Shown: positions 42,840 to 50,685 of the stretch, one piece after another
How positions within the stretch are numbered: position 1 is the first letter of the stretch
Layout: every line of letters starts with the position of its first letter
NCBI GenBank assembly: GCA_965247425.1
Contig: OZ252023.1
Span: 558,001 to 622,000 of the forward strand
DNA length: 64,000 nt
Direction of reading: 5' to 3'
Origin: CAZOZZ01 sp965247425
GTDB lineage: Bacteria > Acidobacteriota > Terriglobia > 20CM-2-55-15
The notes under the pieces: generated by a model
The model's input: only the letters and a program-made list of their open reading frames with translations
What the model was told of the DNA's origin: nothing
The model's database searches: none
Program-made: the position numbers and the translations under genes

Positions 42840-43017
42840 GGCCCGCTCCTGAACAACCTCGCATTGTAAGAGAGGGATTTTCGACGCAAAGGCGCAGAGA
42901 CGCAGAGATCTGATTTTCTTGTTGCCGGCTAAAGGTCTCCGACCATCTCCTTCCGATCTCTGCGTCTCTGCGTCTCTGCGTCTCTGCGTCGAGTTCTTAG
43001 GACCCGCTCCTGAATAG
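42838..43017. repeat. GCAGAGACGCAGAG repeat family, copy 1
   Basis: Starts at the kinase stop (TAGGGCCCGCTCCTGAACAA) and ends AGGACCCGCTCCTGAATAGC, so the two edges are direct repeats. Inside are GACGCAAAGGCGCAGAGACG and a later complementary stretch GATCTCTGCGTCTCTGCG, so a long stem is possible. At 42957-42988 the unit TCTCTGCG is repeated four times. A second copy is at 49643-49798. Confidence 0.8.
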
Positions 43018-43101
43018 CTAACCGCTAACATTACCCCACGGATTCGGGGCCGAGACTGGAAACTCTTGAAACAATTAGGCTGGCGGGGCATTGTGGGGGC
43101 T

Positions 43102-44124
43102 ATGGAAGTTGGGTATCAGGTGGGACAGGTCGTCGACAGGGGTAGTGTCGACCTTCAGTTGCAGTGGCAGAATCACCTGGAGCAGTTTCGGGCGGCCCGG
43201 GATGCGGGATTCGACATCTACTGCTGGGGGCACCACTATCTGATCGATCCCTTTCAGCACTTCCAGCCGCTGCCGATTTTGGCCCGGCTTGCGGCGGAGC
43301 CCGGAGAGATGAAGTTGGCGACGTCGGCCCTGCTGCTTCCTTTGCTGAACCCAGTCGACGTCGCCGAGCAGGTGGCGACGCTGGATCATATTTGCCAGGG
43401 CCGGCTCATTCTTGGGTTGGGACTGGGATACCGGCCCGAGGAGTGCGAGGCCTTTGGCACCCGGATGTCGGAGAGGGGAACTCGGAATTCCGAAGCTCTG
43501 GAACTGATGATACGCCTCTGGACCGAGGAGGAGGTGACTCACGACGGACGTTATTTCCACGTCACCAATGCGCGTCCCACGGCCAGGACGTTTCAGATTC
43601 CTTACCCACAGATCTGGTTGACGGGGATGAGCGACCGAGCTGTTCGAAGAGTGGGTCGCGAGGGACATATACTGTTTGTCGGGCCGGCACAGTCCTATGA
43701 CATCATCCGGCCCCAGATCGACATCTATCACCGGGAACTGGCCGACGGGGGGCACCCGATTCCGGACGACATGGTCCTCATGAGGGAATTCTTCTGTGCC
43801 GGAAGTCGTCAGGAGGCCTTCAGGCAGGCCCGTGCCGGCTTCCGGCGCAAGTATGAGGTGTACGCGCAGCACGGGCTACAGGGATCCGGCCCCGAGCTGA
43901 CCCGCAAGATGACCGGAGACGACGTCTCGGCCGATGGAACTTTCATCATCGGCAGCCCGGATGATTGCGTTCGGCAACTGGCACGGTACGCGGAGTTGGG
44001 ATTCAACAAGGTCTGTCTCCGTTTGTTCTATCCGGGTATGTCCCAGCGGGAGGTGCTCGATCACATCGAGTTGGTGGGCCGGGAGGTTCTGCCAGCACTG
44101 CATAGTTTTAGACTAAGAAAATAA
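43102..44124 (+). CDS. LLM-class flavin-dependent oxidoreductase (luciferase-like)
   Basis: A 340-residue TIM-barrel flavoprotein. The ATG at 43102 (MEVGYQVGQVVDRGSVDLQL) fits the family start better than the TTG at 43066. Seen are LATSALLLPLLNPVDVAEQV, TLDHICQGRLILGLGLGYRP, EALELMIRLWTEEEVTHDGR and IGSPDDCVRQLARYAELGFN, the usual F420- or FMN-dependent luciferase-like pattern. Substrate is unknown. It may be co-transcribed with the aminotransferase 93 bases downstream. Confidence 0.88.
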   Translation: MEVGYQVGQVVDRGSVDLQLQWQNHLEQFRAARDAGFDIYCWGHHYLIDPFQHFQPLPILARLAAEPGEMKLATSALLLPLLNPVDVAEQVATLDHICQGRLILGLGLGYRPEECEAFGTRMSERGTRNSEALELMIRLWTEEEVTHDGRYFHVTNARPTARTFQIPYPQIWLTGMSDRAVRRVGREGHILFVGPAQSYDIIRPQIDIYHRELADGGHPIPDDMVLMREFFCAGSRQEAFRQARAGFRRKYEVYAQHGLQGSGPELTRKMTGDDVSADGTFIIGSPDDCVRQLARYAELGFNKVCLRLFYPGMSQREVLDHIELVGREVLPALHSFRLRK

Positions 44125-44217
44125 AAGGTGTGTTCGTCGCCGGCCGAAGAAGGCAGTCCCAAGAGGATAGGGCCAACTCGTCGCTGGTCGAATCTTCAAC
44201 CAGAAAGGAAACATTCC

Positions 44218-45390
44218 ATGGCGCTGAAAATCTCAAGCAGGGGCGAGATCCCTCCCTTCATCGTAATGGATGTGATGGCCGCGGCCACCGAGCGGGAAGC
44301 GGAGGGCAATGCCGTCTTCCACCTGGAGGTCGGACAGCCGGGAACCCCGGCCCCGGCGGGTGTTCTCGCCGCAGCGAAGCGCGCCCTCGAAACCCAGCGT
44401 CTCGGCTATACCGTCGCGCTGGGTATTCCGGAGTTGCGTTCGGCGATTGCCGGACATTACCAGAGCTACCACGGTGTCACGGTCGATCCCGCGCGGGTTG
44501 TTGTGACTACAGGCTCAACCGGGGGATTCGTACTGTCTTTCCTCGCCGCTTTCGACGCCGGCGATCGGGTTGCGACGGTGGCTCCGGGATACCCCTGCTA
44601 CAGACACATACTGTCGGCCTTCGGCATCGAACCCGTAGTTCTAGAGACCGAAGCGGAGCATCGATTTCAGCCCACACCGGAGTTGCTGGACGAGGCGATG
44701 CGGCAAACCGGCCAGCTCGACGGGCTGATCGTGGCGAGCCCTTCGAATCCCACCGGCACAATGCTGGATTCCGACGCCATGCGGGATCTCCGGGCATTTT
44801 GCCGGACCCATGGGATCCGCATGATTTCGGACGAGATTTACCATGGAATAACGTACGACCAGAAAGCGAAGACGGCCCTGGCGTTCGGAGACGACGTCGT
44901 CGTGATTAACAGCTTCTCCAAGTACTTTTCAATGACCGGCTGGCGGCTCGGATGGATGGTCGTGCCCGGGGACATGCTGCGGGCGATCGAGTGTCTGGCA
45001 CAAAATCTGTTCGTTTCGCCACCTTCGTTGTCCCAGCTGGCAGCGGTCGCTGCCTTCGACTGCATCGAAGAACTGGATCTCAACGTGGAGCGGTACGCAG
45101 CTAATCGTCGGTTGCTGCTCGATCAACTGCCCAAGGCCGGATTCGACCGCCTGGCACCCGTCGATGGTGCTTTCTACATCTATGCGGACGTGTCGAACCG
45201 GACCGACGACAGCGTGTCTTTCTGCAGCAGAATTCTGAACGAAACCGGAGTCGCGGTCACTCCCGGTCTCGACTTCGATCCCGTCCGCGGCCATCGGTTT
45301 GTCCGGTTTTCGTTCGCGGAATCGACCGAATCGATTTCTGCGGCGGCAGCAGCCCTGATCGAGTGGAATCGCCAGGCTGATTTGTCTTAA
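44218..45390 (+). CDS. Class I/II pyridoxal-phosphate aminotransferase
   Basis: A 390-residue enzyme with an AGAAAGGAAAC site. The PLP lysine is K235 in NSFSKYFSMTGWRLGW. Other hallmarks are VGQPGTPAPAGVLAAAKRAL, VVVTTGSTGGFVLSFLAAFD, LIVASPSNPTGTMLDSDAM, ISDEIYHGITYD and the C-terminal HRFVRFSFAESTESI. It belongs to the aspartate/aromatic aminotransferase fold I group. The exact amino acid is not clear. It converges with the PQQ-like propeller gene two bases away. Confidence 0.92.
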   Translation: MALKISSRGEIPPFIVMDVMAAATEREAEGNAVFHLEVGQPGTPAPAGVLAAAKRALETQRLGYTVALGIPELRSAIAGHYQSYHGVTVDPARVVVTTGSTGGFVLSFLAAFDAGDRVATVAPGYPCYRHILSAFGIEPVVLETEAEHRFQPTPELLDEAMRQTGQLDGLIVASPSNPTGTMLDSDAMRDLRAFCRTHGIRMISDEIYHGITYDQKAKTALAFGDDVVVINSFSKYFSMTGWRLGWMVVPGDMLRAIECLAQNLFVSPPSLSQLAAVAAFDCIEELDLNVERYAANRRLLLDQLPKAGFDRLAPVDGAFYIYADVSNRTDDSVSFCSRILNETGVAVTPGLDFDPVRGHRFVRFSFAESTESISAAAAALIEWNRQADLS

Positions 45391-45392
45391 CG

Positions 45393-46799
45393 CTAATCCT
45401 GGTTCCCTTGCGCCTGGCCGGCCGCGAACAGATGACGGTCGCCGCGGATGTAGATCTTTCCGTTGGAAATCGCAGGCGATGCCCAGACGACCTCATTCAT
45501 CGAGTTGGTGGCGAGCACCTCGAACTCGGGCCCCGCTTTGATCACGAACAGGTCGCCCTCCTCACTGGCGATGAGGATCTTGCCATCGTAGGCCACCGGA
45601 GACGACTTGAAGTTCCCCGGTACAGGGGGCCTGCCGCCCTCGTAGACGATCTCACCGGTGAGGGCGTCCAGGCAGGTCACAACTCCACCATCGTTGAACA
45701 GGTAAACGTGCCCCCGGTACACGATGTTGGAGGTCACGTACGCCATTCCCTTCTTGTACTCCCACACGAGGCCCTCGCTTCCATCGAGGTCGCCGTTGGC
45801 GTCCAGGCGAAAGGCCCGAAGGACGTTTCTCGGAAAACCGGAGGTCAGGTAGACCATCTCTCCGGCGGCCAGGGGGGTGTGAATGGCGTGGCTCATTAGC
45901 CCGTCGGCACGCCACAGCTCTTCCCCGGTCGCCGGGTCGTAGGAAAGCAACAACTCGTTACCGCTGACCACCAGCTGGGTTCGATCGTTGGGTGCCACGA
46001 CCAGAAGGGGCGTCGCCCAGCTTGCCTGTACCGGACGTGTTTCTTTCCATACTTCCTTTCCGGTGAAGCGATCGAGTGCGACGATGAAAGAGTTCGCTCC
46101 CTCGTCCTCGTCGGCGGCGATGATGACCAGGTTCTCATAGATCACCGGCGAGGTGCCGGTTCCGAGTCCGACAGTCTTGATCTTGCCGATCTCGGCCTGC
46201 CAAACGAGGTTTCCGTCGAAGTCGTAGCAGTAGAGCCCCTCGGGGCCGAAGTAGGCGTAGACGTACTCGCCGCCGGTCGCCACGGTGGGGCTGGCGTAGG
46301 AGTTCCTACGGTGGCGGTCGTCGAAGACCCGGCCCTCGTATGCCAGCTTCTCCCAGACCCTTTCGCCGGTGGTGGCGTCGAAGGCCACGACCTTCAATGT
46401 GTGGCTGAAGTTTCCGCCCATGGAATCGGGGTGCAGGAACACTTCGCCGCCATAGGTGTGGATAGGCGGCCGGGCGCTTTGGACCTCTTCGCCCTGAACG
46501 GCGGTCGTGAGGAAAACCCGGTTCCCCCATACGCTGGGAGACGAATGCCCCTTGTCCTCGATCTCGACCTTCCAGGCCAGGTTCTCGGTGTCGCTCCAGC
46601 CGAGCGGCAGGTCTGTCTCGTCGGATATGCCGCGCCCGCCGGGACCGCGCCACTGCGGCCAGTGGGATCCGCCGGTTGCGGAAATTGTCGCTGCATTCAG
46701 TCCGGCAGGGACAAGGGTTAGGGTCCCGATGGTCTGGCTGTTCGCGTTGGGTTCAACAAACAGAGCGAGTGGAATAATCAGTGCTAAAACACGTTTCAT
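45393..46799 (-). CDS. PQQ-like beta-propeller protein (exported)
   Basis: A 468-residue protein. The ATG at 46799 starts a signal peptide (MKRVLALIIPLALFVEPNAN SQ). The body has HWPQWRGPGGRGISDETDLP, VFLTTAVQGEEVQ, VVAFDATTGERVWEKLAYEG, VALDRFTGKEVWKETRPVQA, LLSYDPATGEELWRADGLMS and CLDALTGEIVYEGGRPPVPG, six to eight tryptophan-docking blades. It is the same class as the 12692 gene, but not a close copy. Function unknown; probably periplasmic. Confidence 0.85.
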   Translation of the reverse strand: MKRVLALIIPLALFVEPNANSQTIGTLTLVPAGLNAATISATGGSHWPQWRGPGGRGISDETDLPLGWSDTENLAWKVEIEDKGHSSPSVWGNRVFLTTAVQGEEVQSARPPIHTYGGEVFLHPDSMGGNFSHTLKVVAFDATTGERVWEKLAYEGRVFDDRHRRNSYASPTVATGGEYVYAYFGPEGLYCYDFDGNLVWQAEIGKIKTVGLGTGTSPVIYENLVIIAADEDEGANSFIVALDRFTGKEVWKETRPVQASWATPLLVVAPNDRTQLVVSGNELLLSYDPATGEELWRADGLMSHAIHTPLAAGEMVYLTSGFPRNVLRAFRLDANGDLDGSEGLVWEYKKGMAYVTSNIVYRGHVYLFNDGGVVTCLDALTGEIVYEGGRPPVPGNFKSSPVAYDGKILIASEEGDLFVIKAGPEFEVLATNSMNEVVWASPAISNGKIYIRGDRHLFAAGQAQGNQD

Positions 46800-46955
46800 A
46801 ACATCCGGCGTCGATAGTATGTCGTCAAGGACACGAAGAAAATCTGGCTGAATAATACGAGGGAAGGAAGTTGAGGTCAATCAAATGGCTAACTTGCCTG
46901 ATTCCGAAGTAGCGCGAGCAGTGATATCCTCAACGCGCCGAAAGGAGCGATATCA

Positions 46956-47885
46956 ATGGAAGACAAGGAGCCATCAATGGAAAAAGTGAAAATTCCCGCC
47001 GAAGCAGTAGACCTCTACACACGTTACATTCACGGTGAGGTCAGCCGTCGTGACTTTTTCAGCGGGGTGAAGCGGTTCGCCTTCGCCGGTCTTACGGCCG
47101 CAGCGATAGTCGAAGCTTTGATGCCCAACTACGCATTGGGGCAGCAGGTTGCCAAGGATGACGAGCGGATCAAGGCGACCTATGAGACCGTGCCCTCACC
47201 GGATGGAAATGGGTTCATCCGGGGCTATCTCGTGCGACCATTCAGCGCCGATTCACGCAGGGAGACCCCGTCCGAACTGCCCGGAGTCCTCGTTGTGCAT
47301 GAGAATCGGGGACTGAATCCGCACACCGAGGACGTTGCACGACGCTTCGCCCTGAAGAACTTCATGGCATTTGCGCCAGACGCGCTCACGACAGTCGGAG
47401 GTTATCCGAGCGACGACTACAGAGGCGGTCAGTTATTTCGCACGATCGATCGCGCCAAGATGACCCAGGATTTCGCCGCCGCCGCCGAATGGCTGAAATC
47501 ACGTCCGGACTGTACGGGGAACATCGGTGTAACAGGTTTTTGCTACGGCGGCGGTATGTCCAATACATTGGCTGTTCTGCTGGGAGCGGGTCTGGCCGCG
47601 GCCGCCCCGTTTTATGGAGGAGCGCCCGGGGCCCAGGACGTGTCGAAAATATCAGCGGCAATGCTCATACATCACGGCGCGCTCGACGCACGGTTGGTCG
47701 GCGCATATCCCGCGTATGAGGCGGAACTCAAGAACAACAACATTACATACGAAGGCCACATTTATCCGGATTCTGTTCATGGGTTTTTCAATGACGCGAC
47801 TCCGGAACGCTACAACAAGGTCGCGGCGGAGCAGGCATGGACGCGCACCATCGAGTGGTTCAACCAATACGTACGCGGCGCCTAG
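46956..47885 (+). CDS. Dienelactone hydrolase family protein with Tat-like leader
   Basis: A 309-residue alpha/beta hydrolase. Residues 29-62 hold VSRRDFFSGVKRFAFAGLTA, a twin-arginine-like leader after a ~28-residue pre-region. The catalytic set is E116 (VVHENRGLN), C196 (GVTGFCYGGGMSN), D244 (HHGALDARL) and H275 (DSVHGFFND), matching carboxymethylenebutenolidase-type enzymes and YghX-like forms. The start region is duplicated: AAAGGAG...ATCAATGGAA occurs at 46956 and again at AAGGAGCCATCAATGGAA (46977), so either ATG could serve. It would hydrolyse an ester or lactone in the periplasm; substrate unknown. Confidence 0.9.
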   Translation: MEDKEPSMEKVKIPAEAVDLYTRYIHGEVSRRDFFSGVKRFAFAGLTAAAIVEALMPNYALGQQVAKDDERIKATYETVPSPDGNGFIRGYLVRPFSADSRRETPSELPGVLVVHENRGLNPHTEDVARRFALKNFMAFAPDALTTVGGYPSDDYRGGQLFRTIDRAKMTQDFAAAAEWLKSRPDCTGNIGVTGFCYGGGMSNTLAVLLGAGLAAAAPFYGGAPGAQDVSKISAAMLIHHGALDARLVGAYPAYEAELKNNNITYEGHIYPDSVHGFFNDATPERYNKVAAEQAWTRTIEWFNQYVRGA

Positions 47886-47916
47886 GCTGGTGATCTGCGA
47901 TCTGGGCAACACTGAG

Positions 47917-48825
47917 TTACCGGTCTTTGCCCAGAAGTCGTTCCGTCAGCGAGCCGTGTTGTGGGGAGAATTGGGAGGCCGCTGTCTGTAGATAGGGGCG
48001 AAACTGTTTGGTCCAGTAGCGCAGGAATCCAACATCTGAGATTTCCGATAAAGTGTCGCGGTAATGTTCCAGTAGCGGACCGGCAAACATCTGGCCCGTT
48101 CGTTCGCCTGCAAGCTTCGCCGAACGGGACAGCCAGTACACCTTTTCAGGTAGAGTTCCAACGGCGGAAAGAGCCATCGCGGAAGACATTTCGAACACCG
48201 ACCGCCCCTGAGCGCGCGATTCGTGCTTGAGGTCCGCCCAGGCGCGCGTGACTGCTTTCGTAGAAGGGAGGCTCTTCGGCGGAAGCTTTGCCAGTTCGAC
48301 CTTCAGGCTCGACCATTCTTCGCGCAACCCGGCCACGTCCAGCGGAGGTGTATTGATTGCATCGGCCGCTCGCCCGGCGCTCTGTTCGAGTCCGTCGAGC
48401 ATTTGATCGACCGTGCTGAAATCCGTATCCGAATCCAGAAGGCCCTGTTCCTTGAGAGATTTCGTGATGTCGATCATCAGGTTTCGGCCCGCGCCGGTAA
48501 CATCCGCCAGAGCAGCCAGGACCCACACCGGCGATGCCCGAAACGCCAGGATGCCGATCATTTCGATTCCGCCGCCCGCGGTCCTACGCAGGAGGAAGTT
48601 CTCGTTCAGCTTGCTCTCATCCGGATAGACTCCTTCAACCTCACCGACCTGTTCGATCAGGAAGCGCAAAGTGGCGTCGACCAGATTGGTATAGAGCCGA
48701 GTCTCCCGCACGCCTTCGGGCAACGTCGCCTCTCCTATTTCCCGAAGCAGGCCACCCGCAACCGCAGAGGCCGATCGCAGAATCCGCTCGGGCAGGGACA
48801 AGAGATACGTTGCGTGTTCTTTCAT
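47917..48825 (-). CDS. Protein of unknown function, helical
   Basis: A 302-residue protein starting at MKEHATYLLSLPERILRSAS (ATG 48825), overlapping the end of the phzF-like gene by nine bases, so likely translated from the same mRNA. It is predicted mostly helical with amphipathic stretches: ATLRFLIEQVGEVEGVYPDE, VWVLAALADVTGAGRNLMID, EMSSAMALSAVGTLPEKVYW and RDTLSEISDVGFLRYWTKQF. No signal peptide or clear transmembrane helix. I do not recognise the family. It may bind lipid or act at a membrane surface. Confidence 0.6.
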   Translation of the reverse strand: MKEHATYLLSLPERILRSASAVAGGLLREIGEATLPEGVRETRLYTNLVDATLRFLIEQVGEVEGVYPDESKLNENFLLRRTAGGGIEMIGILAFRASPVWVLAALADVTGAGRNLMIDITKSLKEQGLLDSDTDFSTVDQMLDGLEQSAGRAADAINTPPLDVAGLREEWSSLKVELAKLPPKSLPSTKAVTRAWADLKHESRAQGRSVFEMSSAMALSAVGTLPEKVYWLSRSAKLAGERTGQMFAGPLLEHYRDTLSEISDVGFLRYWTKQFRPYLQTAASQFSPQHGSLTERLLGKDR

Positions 48826-48832
48826 TGAGGTT

Positions 48833-49633
48833 TCAAACTTCGATGGTTCCCGCCATGAAGCACACGGCATGGCCTGCGATGGTCACTCGATCACCCAGCA
48901 ACTCGCAGAACAGCTCTCCTCCGCGCCGAGACACCTGGTGTGCGTGAAACTTTTGTTTCCCGAGTCGCTCCGACCAGTAGGGAACCAGCGTGCAGTGGAT
49001 GGATCCGGTGACAGGGTCTTCGTCGATGCCGTACGCGGGCGCGAAGTAGCGGGAGGCGAAGTCGGCCGTATTTCCGGGTGCGGTCACGATGACACCCATG
49101 CCTCCAAGCCTGCCCAGGATCTGGAAATCCGGCTTCAGGTCCCGCACCTGGGTTTCGGAGGCGAAGGCGGCTAAGAAGTTGACCGAGCCTTCCGTTTCCA
49201 TGTAAGAAAGAATTTCATCGGGGCGAGCGCCTAATCCGTCCACGATTTCCGATGGTGGGTTCGGACAATCGGCCGGGGCGAGCCTCGGGAAGTTCATCAC
49301 CAGGAGGTCGTCTTGTTTCTCGACGGTCAGCAGGCCGCTACGCGTGTGGAACCGCAGTGTCTTGTTCTTGTTGCCAATATGGTTCCAGAGTACGTATGCG
49401 GAAGCCAGTGTGGCGTGTCCGCACAGGTCGGCTTCGGTTGTCGGCGTAAACCAGCGCAGGTCGTATCCGTCGTCGTTCGGTACCAGAAATGCGGTTTCAG
49501 ACAGGTTGTTTTCCGTTGCGATCGCCTGCATCCGTTCCGGTTCCAGCCACTCTTCAAGAGGGCAGATGGCTGCGGGGTTCCCGGCGAAAACGTCTCTGGT
49601 AAAAGCGTCGACTTGAAACAGGGGTATCTTCAT
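48833..49633 (-). CDS. PhzF family isomerase-like protein
   Basis: A 266-residue protein with the PhzF/diaminopimelate-epimerase fold. It begins FQVDAFTRDVFAGNPAAICP and has the catalytic Glu E46 in NNLSETAFLVP, the motif LRWFTPTTEADLCGHATLAS, and the second-half SRYFAPAYGIDEDPVTGSIH with CTLVPYWSERLGK. Members isomerise small metabolites; only PhzF itself makes phenazine precursors, and there are no phenazine genes here. It is the first gene of a pair with the unknown helical protein. Confidence 0.92.
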   Translation of the reverse strand: MKIPLFQVDAFTRDVFAGNPAAICPLEEWLEPERMQAIATENNLSETAFLVPNDDGYDLRWFTPTTEADLCGHATLASAYVLWNHIGNKNKTLRFHTRSGLLTVEKQDDLLVMNFPRLAPADCPNPPSEIVDGLGARPDEILSYMETEGSVNFLAAFASETQVRDLKPDFQILGRLGGMGVIVTAPGNTADFASRYFAPAYGIDEDPVTGSIHCTLVPYWSERLGKQKFHAHQVSRRGGELFCELLGDRVTIAGHAVCFMAGTIEV

Positions 49634-49642
49634 GCTTACAGT

Positions 49643-49798
49643 CTAAGGGTCCGCTCCTCCTGAATAACTTTGCATTGTAAGAGAGGGAATTTCGACGCAA
49701 AGCCGCAGAGACGCAGAGATCTGATTTTCTTGTTAATGGTCTCCGACAATCTCCCTCCGATCTCTACCGTCTCTGCGTCGAGTTCTAAGGACCCGCTA
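49643..49798. repeat. GCAGAGACGCAGAG repeat family, copy 2
   Basis: TAAGGGTCCGCTCCTCCTGA at the left, then GCATTGTAAGAGAGGGAATT, GACGCAAAGCCGCAGAGACG, CTGATTTTCTTGTT and a right edge TCTAAGGACCCGCTA. Compared with copy 1 the TCTCTGCG tandem array is reduced. Its right edge contains the stop codon (TAG, minus strand) of the reductase gene. Confidence 0.8.
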
Positions 49799-50611
49799 CC
49801 AGTATCTTTCGACGTGGATCTGACCCGGGTCTTTCTTCTTGTGCTCCTTGAACCCCTCCCCTTCCAGTCTCTCCACCATGTTCTCGATCATGGCAGGGTT
49901 GCCACAGACGAAGATGTGGGTGTTGTCCGGACCCGGCTCAAATCCCCAATGGTCCCTCAGAGGGCGGCTTTCCCAGAGGTCCTGGATATAGCCGTCCGCG
50001 CCGCCCCAGGTGGCGTGTTCCTCCTTCGGACGGCTGATGATGGGCACGTAGACGAAGTTGTGGCACATCCTGTCCAATGTCATCAGTTCGCTTCTGTAGC
50101 CCAGGTCCCAGGAGTGACGTGCACCGTGGAGTACGGCGAACCGCCGCTTGTCCCCGCAGGTGAGCCGGGTTCGAAGCATGCTGATGTATGGGGCCAGCCC
50201 GGTTCCCGTCGACACGAGGACGATGTGTTTGTCGTCGGGCGCATCTTCGAGAGTGAACATACCGGTCGCCTTCTTGCCCAGCCACAGTCGATCCCCGTTG
50301 GACAAGGCGAACAATCGGGGGGTCAGGGCGCCTGACGGGACCAGAACGATGTAGAACTCGACGTATTCTTTCGCGACCGACGAAGAAGCGATGGAGTACG
50401 CGCGCTTGATCAACTTTCCCGAATCGCCGGAGTCCGCCTCTTCCGGATCGCAAACCTCACATCGCGGAGCGTCCGCCGGGAGTCCCAGGACAGCGAACTG
50501 ACCCGGCGTAAAATCAGGAAGGTCCCACCCATCCGGCACGACGCGCAGGATGGCCAGTCCGGGTGAGACCTCAATTCGTTGAGCGAGGATCGCGTTGGTT
50601 TCGTTATCCAC
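49796..50611 (-). CDS. Ferredoxin-NADP reductase-like oxidoreductase
   Basis: A 271-residue protein starting with GTG at 50611 after AGGAAGGG. The FAD-binding barrel has RAYSIASSSVAKEYVEFYIV and GDRLWLGKKATGMFTLEDAP. The NADP domain has IVLVSTGTGLAPYISMLRTR, FAVLHGARHSWDLGYRSEL and HIFVCGNPAMIENMVERLEG. It ends HVERYW, with the terminal aromatic residue typical of bacterial ferredoxin-NADP reductases stacking on FAD. It transfers electrons between NADPH and ferredoxin or flavodoxin. Cys in the DAPRCEVCDPEEADSGD insert is unusual and might bind a metal. A terminator separates it from the M28 gene. Confidence 0.9.
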   Translation of the reverse strand: MDNETNAILAQRIEVSPGLAILRVVPDGWDLPDFTPGQFAVLGLPADAPRCEVCDPEEADSGDSGKLIKRAYSIASSSVAKEYVEFYIVLVPSGALTPRLFALSNGDRLWLGKKATGMFTLEDAPDDKHIVLVSTGTGLAPYISMLRTRLTCGDKRRFAVLHGARHSWDLGYRSELMTLDRMCHNFVYVPIISRPKEEHATWGGADGYIQDLWESRPLRDHWGFEPGPDNTHIFVCGNPAMIENMVERLEGEGFKEHKKKDPGQIHVERYW

Positions 50612-50624
50612 TCCCTTCCTTTCA

Positions 50625-50662
50625 AAACAAAAACGAGGACGGCCCCTACCGGGCCGTCCTCG
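50625..50662 (-). terminator. Rho-independent terminator after the M28 peptidase gene
   Basis: On the minus strand CGAGGACGGCCCGG-TAGG-GGCCGTCCTCG forms a long stem (50634-50662) followed by TTTTTGTTTTG. It terminates transcripts of the peptidase before the reductase start at 50611. Confidence 0.85.
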
Positions 50663-50685
50663 ATGTCGTGGGCTGCTTGGGCGAC

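Noticed and set aside
42957..42988. Four TCTCTGCG units as a CRISPR-like array
   Set aside because: The units are contiguous without spacers, so it is a microsatellite inside a repeat element; no cas genes are present.
48833..49633. Phenazine biosynthesis cluster suggested by the PhzF-like gene
   Set aside because: No other phz genes are nearby, and PhzF-fold isomerases are widespread with unrelated roles.
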